Assembly: GCA_033283325.1 (NCBI GenBank)
Contig: JAWMQO010000006.1
Coordinates: forward strand, 248,001 to 312,000
DNA length: 64,000 nucleotides
From: Mangrovimicrobium sp033283325
GTDB lineage: Bacteria; Pseudomonadota; Gammaproteobacteria; Pseudomonadales; Halieaceae
Direction of reading: 5' to 3'
Part shown: positions 61,267 through 64,000 of the stretch, one piece after another
Layout of the letters: each line of letters opens with the position of its first letter
How positions within the stretch are numbered: position 1 is the stretch's first letter
The notes under the pieces: model-generated
The model's input: only the letters and a program-made list of their open reading frames with translations
What the model was told of the DNA's origin: nothing
The model's database searches: none
Program-made: the position numbers and the translations under genes

Positions 61267-62012
61267 CAGTAACGCAAATCCTCTGGTCTGAATATCAGGC
61301 GAAAACGCCTGAATGTACGTTCGAATTCTTCTGTGGGCAGGTTTCTCAACTCGGGAAAACTGCCCGCCTTGTTCACCGCGTTGACCGCGGAGCGGTCAAA
61401 GGCCGCGTTGCCACTGGAGCGTATCACCGTGACGCTGACAATTTCACCCGTGGGTACCAGTTGCAGGCGCAATTCGGCCTCCATGCCATTGCGGGCGCTG
61501 GGCGGCCGGCTCCAGTAGCCGACTACGGTCTGCTGGATCAGGGCGGCGTAACTGTTGGCCAACTCGTCGGCGGTCGCCGCGGCCTCCAGGGCCTCGTTCT
61601 CCGCGGAGATGGCACGGGCGAGATCCTGCCGCGCAATCCGCGCCAGTTCCTCGTCGGAGATCTTCGGTTCGGGCTTCGGCTCCGGTTTCGGCTCTGCCTT
61701 GGGCTGGGGTTTCGGTTCCGCTTTGGGCTCCGGTTTGGGCTTGGGCGCCGGCTTCGGCTGTGGCTTGGGTTGCGCCTTCGGCACCGGTTTGGGCTGCGGT
61801 TTCGGCTTGGGTTGTAGCTCGCTGGCGTCCACCAGGCGGGCCTCGATGGCCTTCGGAATGACCCGCGCCTGGATTACTTTGGCTTCGGAACTGCTCTCCC
61901 AGTGGAACAGCATGGCGGCCACGATCAGCGCGTGCAGCCCTACCGATGCCAAAGCCGGGCGCAGGACGATGCGCGGCATCACCGGCCGTGCGTAGACCGA
62001 CTCGGCGTTCAA
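61266..62012 (-). CDS. tolA: Tol-Pal energy-coupling protein TolA
   Basis: A 248-residue protein with an N-terminal membrane anchor (LASVGLHALIVAAMLFHW). A Pro/Lys/Glu-rich stretch lies at 68-117 (KPKPQPKPVPKAQPKPQPKP and onwards). The C-terminal domain contains YWSRPPSARNGMEAELRLQL and GEIVSVTVIRSSGNAAFDRS, characteristic of TolA domain III. It transmits the proton-motive force from TolQR to the outer membrane. The central domain is short and proline-based instead of a long Ala-rich helix. Confidence 0.92.
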   Translation of the reverse strand: MNAESVYARPVMPRIVLRPALASVGLHALIVAAMLFHWESSSEAKVIQARVIPKAIEARLVDASELQPKPKPQPKPVPKAQPKPQPKPAPKPKPEPKAEPKPQPKAEPKPEPKPEPKISDEELARIARQDLARAISAENEALEAAATADELANSYAALIQQTVVGYWSRPPSARNGMEAELRLQLVPTGEIVSVTVIRSSGNAAFDRSAVNAVNKAGSFPELRNLPTEEFERTFRRFRLIFRPEDLRY

Positions 62013-62428
62013 TTCGGGTCCTCGGTCACCAGGCCGACGTTGGGTGCCCCCGCTTCCTGCAGGGCGACCATCACGGTGACCACCTGGCCGTAGGGCACGG
62101 AGCGGTCGCCCCAGATCAGCACTGGCGTATCCGGCTTGCGACGCATCACGGTAGAGACCCGCTCGCGGATCGTGGCCAGTTCCAGTACCTGCTTCTCGTT
62201 GCCGAGGTTGAGGAAGAGCTGGCCCTGGGCATCTACCGAGACGATGAGAGGCTCGCTGTCCTGGTTTTCCACCGGTTCGGCGCTGGCCTCGGGCAGCTCC
62301 ACCTGCACGCCCTGCATCAGCATTGGCGCGGTCACCATGAAAATGATCAGCAGTACCAGCATCACGTCGATGTAGGGCACGACGTTGATCTCGGACATCG
62401 GCTTGCGCTTGTTTCGCGTACGATTCAC
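62009..62428 (-). CDS. tolR: Tol-Pal proton-channel protein TolR
   Basis: A 139-residue ExbD/TolR protein with one membrane helix. The proton-relay Asp lies in VVPYIDVMLVLLIIFMV. A periplasmic domain follows with MRRKPDTPVLIWGDRSVPYG. It overlaps tolA's start by 4 bp and lies 6 bp after tolQ. Works with TolQ as the motor of the complex. Confidence 0.95.
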   Translation of the reverse strand: MNRTRNKRKPMSEINVVPYIDVMLVLLIIFMVTAPMLMQGVQVELPEASAEPVENQDSEPLIVSVDAQGQLFLNLGNEKQVLELATIRERVSTVMRRKPDTPVLIWGDRSVPYGQVVTVMVALQEAGAPNVGLVTEDPN

Positions 62429-62434
62429 GGCAGC

Positions 62435-63151
62435 TTACCCGGCCTTGCGGTCCTTGCGTCGCGTCGAGTAGGCCTGCCGGTAGAGGATGCTGGAGAACTC
62501 ATCGGAGAAGGTATCGTAGCGGTTACTGAACACTTCGACCTTGGCGGCGAAGCGGTTGAAGGCCAGCACTGCGGGGATCGCCGCGAACAGGCCCATGGCG
62601 GTGGCCACCAGGGCCTCGGAGATACCCGGCGCCACGGTGGCGAGGGTTGCCTGGGTGGCGTTGGCCAGGCCACGGAAGGAGTGCATGATGCCCCACACCG
62701 TGCCGAAGAGGCCGATGTAGGGGCTGGTGGAACCAACCGAGGCGAGGAATGCGAGATGGCGCTCGAGGCGCTCTTCCTCACGCATCATCGCCACCCGCAT
62801 GGCCCGGCGGGAACCCTCGACGATAGCCTCTGAATCCATGTCGGATTGCTGCGCCAGGCGGGAGAACTCCTTGAAGCCCGCGCGGAAGATGCTTTCCATA
62901 CCGAGGATCGCATGCCCTTCAGCGGCCCTTTCGTTACCTTCCCGGTAGAGCTGCGAGAGATCGATGCCGGACCAGAAACGCTCCTCGAAGTCGTAGGCCT
63001 CTTCCTTTGCGTTGCGCAGGTAGAGAAAGCGCTGCACGATCATGTACCAGGACAGCACCGAGGCCGCCAACAGGATGCCCATCACCAACTGCACGGTGAA
63101 ACTGGCGTTCCATACCAGTTCAAGCAGGCTTAACTGCTCTTCCAAAATCAA
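62435..63151 (-). CDS. tolQ: Tol-Pal proton-channel protein TolQ
   Basis: A 238-residue inner-membrane protein with three membrane helices of the MotA/TolQ/ExbB type. The first is VQLVMGILLAASVLSWYMIV, and the family motif includes STSPYIGLFGTVWGIMHSF. The start is a TTG at 63151, following GAGGGG. No ATG is close enough to preserve the normal N-terminus. First gene of the core tol operon after ybgC, with 36 bp between. Confidence 0.94.
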   Translation of the reverse strand: MILEEQLSLLELVWNASFTVQLVMGILLAASVLSWYMIVQRFLYLRNAKEEAYDFEERFWSGIDLSQLYREGNERAAEGHAILGMESIFRAGFKEFSRLAQQSDMDSEAIVEGSRRAMRVAMMREEERLERHLAFLASVGSTSPYIGLFGTVWGIMHSFRGLANATQATLATVAPGISEALVATAMGLFAAIPAVLAFNRFAAKVEVFSNRYDTFSDEFSSILYRQAYSTRRKDRKAG

Positions 63152-63187
63152 ATCCCCTCTCGTCTTCGGCGGGCTTCGGCCTGCCGC

Positions 63188-63592
63188 TTAGTTGTTATCC
63201 AGGCTGTGCCTGATTTCCTCTGGTATGCGCCGCGGCCGCATGCTGCCGCGATCGACGCAGGCTATCCCGACGGAGCCCTCCACCAGTACTTCGTTGCCGC
63301 GCCGCACTGACTGGCGCAGCGTCATCGCCGCGCCGCGCAGGGCTTCGACCGCGACAGTCGCTTCAATTTCGTCATCCAGCCGGGCCGGTGCCCGGTAGTT
63401 CAGGGCCACGTCACGGACCACGAACATCAGCTCGCGGTTGAAGATGAAATCCTTGCCGAAGCCGAGCGAACGCAGGAACTCGGTCCGCGCCCGCTCCATG
63501 TACTTCAGGTAATTGACGTAGTAGACAATACCACCGGCATCCGTATCTTCAATGTAGACGCGCAAAGGCAGTGAAAATTCCGCAATCTCCAT
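63188..63592 (-). CDS. ybgC: Acyl-CoA thioesterase YbgC
   Basis: A 134-residue hot-dog-fold thioesterase with the family motif YIEDTDAGGIVYYVNYLKYM, where the Asp acts in catalysis, and the RARTEFLRSLGF helix. It hydrolyses short-chain acyl-CoA and is regularly found upstream of tolQ. Its ATG overlaps the ruvB stop by one base (63592), so it is coupled to the Holliday-junction gene. Confidence 0.95.
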   Translation of the reverse strand: MEIAEFSLPLRVYIEDTDAGGIVYYVNYLKYMERARTEFLRSLGFGKDFIFNRELMFVVRDVALNYRAPARLDDEIEATVAVEALRGAAMTLRQSVRRGNEVLVEGSVGIACVDRGSMRPRRIPEEIRHSLDNN

Positions 63593-64000
63593 CAGGCCTC
63601 GCCGTCATCCCTGCCTTTGGATTCCAGGCCCTTGGAATCCGGGCCTTCGGAATCCACGCCTTCAGGATCGAGATCGAGCGGCAGGGTCGAGGCTGTGGCC
63701 CCGCCGGGCTGCGGCAGGCCGAAGTGCAGGTAGGCGTTGCGGGTCACCATGCGCCCGCGCGGGGTGCGCACCATGAAGCCCTGCTGGATCAGGTAGGGCT
63801 CGAGCACGTCCTCGATGGTGCCGCGCTCCTCGGAGATGGCCGCCGCCAGGCTGTCCACCCCCACCGGGCCGCCGTCGAACTTCTCGATCATGGCGAGCAG
63901 GAGGCGGCGATCCTGGTGATCGAAACCCTGCTGGTCGACGCTGAGCATGTCCAGGGCGCGATCCGCCACGCTGTCGCTGATATGCCCGTCGGCCTTCACC
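63592..64000 (-). CDS. ruvB: Holliday junction branch-migration helicase RuvB, C-terminal part
   Basis: The gene is cut at the right edge, so only about 136 C-terminal residues are seen. They include the RuvB winged-helix domain (DRRLLLAMIEKFDGGPVGVD, EDVLEPYLIQQGFMVRTPRG, RMVTRNAYLHFGL). The protein ends with an unusual acidic tail of four five-residue repeats (EGVDS, EGPDS, KGLES, KGRDD at 63604-63663). RuvB drives migration of Holliday junctions with RuvA. The ATPase domain lies outside the window. Confidence 0.93.
   Translation of the reverse strand, partial: VKADGHISDSVADRALDMLSVDQQGFDHQDRRLLLAMIEKFDGGPVGVDSLAAAISEERGTIEDVLEPYLIQQGFMVRTPRGRMVTRNAYLHFGLPQPGGATASTLPLDLDPEGVDSEGPDSKGLESKGRDDGEA

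Noticed and set aside
1..64000. CRISPR array, rRNA or complete insertion sequence
   Set aside because: No regularly spaced repeats, rRNA sequence or transposase frame was found on either strand. The only recombinase is the island integrase.

Overview
The window is GC-rich, densely coded gammaproteobacterial chromosome. The order ruvB-ybgC-tolQRAB-pal-cpoB-queE-queC-tRNA-Lys at the right end matches the arrangement known from Pseudomonas-like gammaproteobacteria. The mix of a Rieske oxygenase, MddA-type methyltransferase, Fe-S photolyase, plasma-membrane-type proton ATPase and many CadC-like/TPR regulators suggests a free-living, probably marine lineage (Halieaceae/Cellvibrionales-like). The taxonomic placement is inference from gene content only.

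Layout. 1-2.3 kb: end of a Rieske ferredoxin, a Rieske ring-hydroxylating oxygenase alpha subunit and a small membrane protein. 2.3-6.5 kb: an RND pump and its membrane-fusion protein (minus strand). 6.5-6.9 kb: a gene-free gap with a perfect 23-bp inverted repeat. 6.9-10.9 kb: a four-gene molybdenum hydroxylase operon (FAD, 2Fe-2S and Mo subunits, plus a MoaD/ThiS-like carrier). 11-17.4 kb: a membrane winged-helix/TPR regulator, an MddA-like S-methyltransferase with a 46-residue membrane peptide, and an ECF sigma factor coupled to a YfbK-like VWA protein. 17.4-24.7 kb: an ExeM-like secreted nuclease, a SnoaL-like protein, a P-type H+-ATPase, and a PA2778/PA2779-type pair. 24.7-31 kb: a MoxR-DUF58-DUF4381-Bat operon in which batA and batB are one reading frame. 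31-34.7 kb: a TPR-GGDEF cyclase translationally coupled to a BTAD-alpha/beta hydrolase. 34.7-50.7 kb: a secreted metalloprotease, an S9 peptidase, a tautomerase, a second winged-helix regulator, AsmA, beta-barrel proteins, a DUF389 remnant and a phospholipase-D-like lipoprotein. 50.9-53.5 kb: a likely light-response cluster (Fe-S photolyase, FolE, DUF2892).

The stand-out is 53,673-56,942. It is a small AT-rich island of about 3.2 kb, inserted in the 3' half of tRNA-Lys(UUU) and bounded by 46-bp perfect direct repeats. It carries only a tyrosine integrase and a compact three-gene minus-strand cassette: a TIGR04255-like protein, a 117-residue protein and a 171-residue protein with an SQSCDL motif. 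The insertion has separated tRNA-Lys from what looks like its original terminator, so the cassette now lies directly downstream of a strong tRNA promoter on the same strand. It is the best candidate here for an undescribed cargo system, possibly defensive; that role is inference.

The right end (57-64 kb) is core genome: preQ0 synthesis (QueC, QueE), the Tol-Pal envelope system, YbgC and the C-terminal part of RuvB. No CRISPR array, rRNA or intact insertion sequence was seen.
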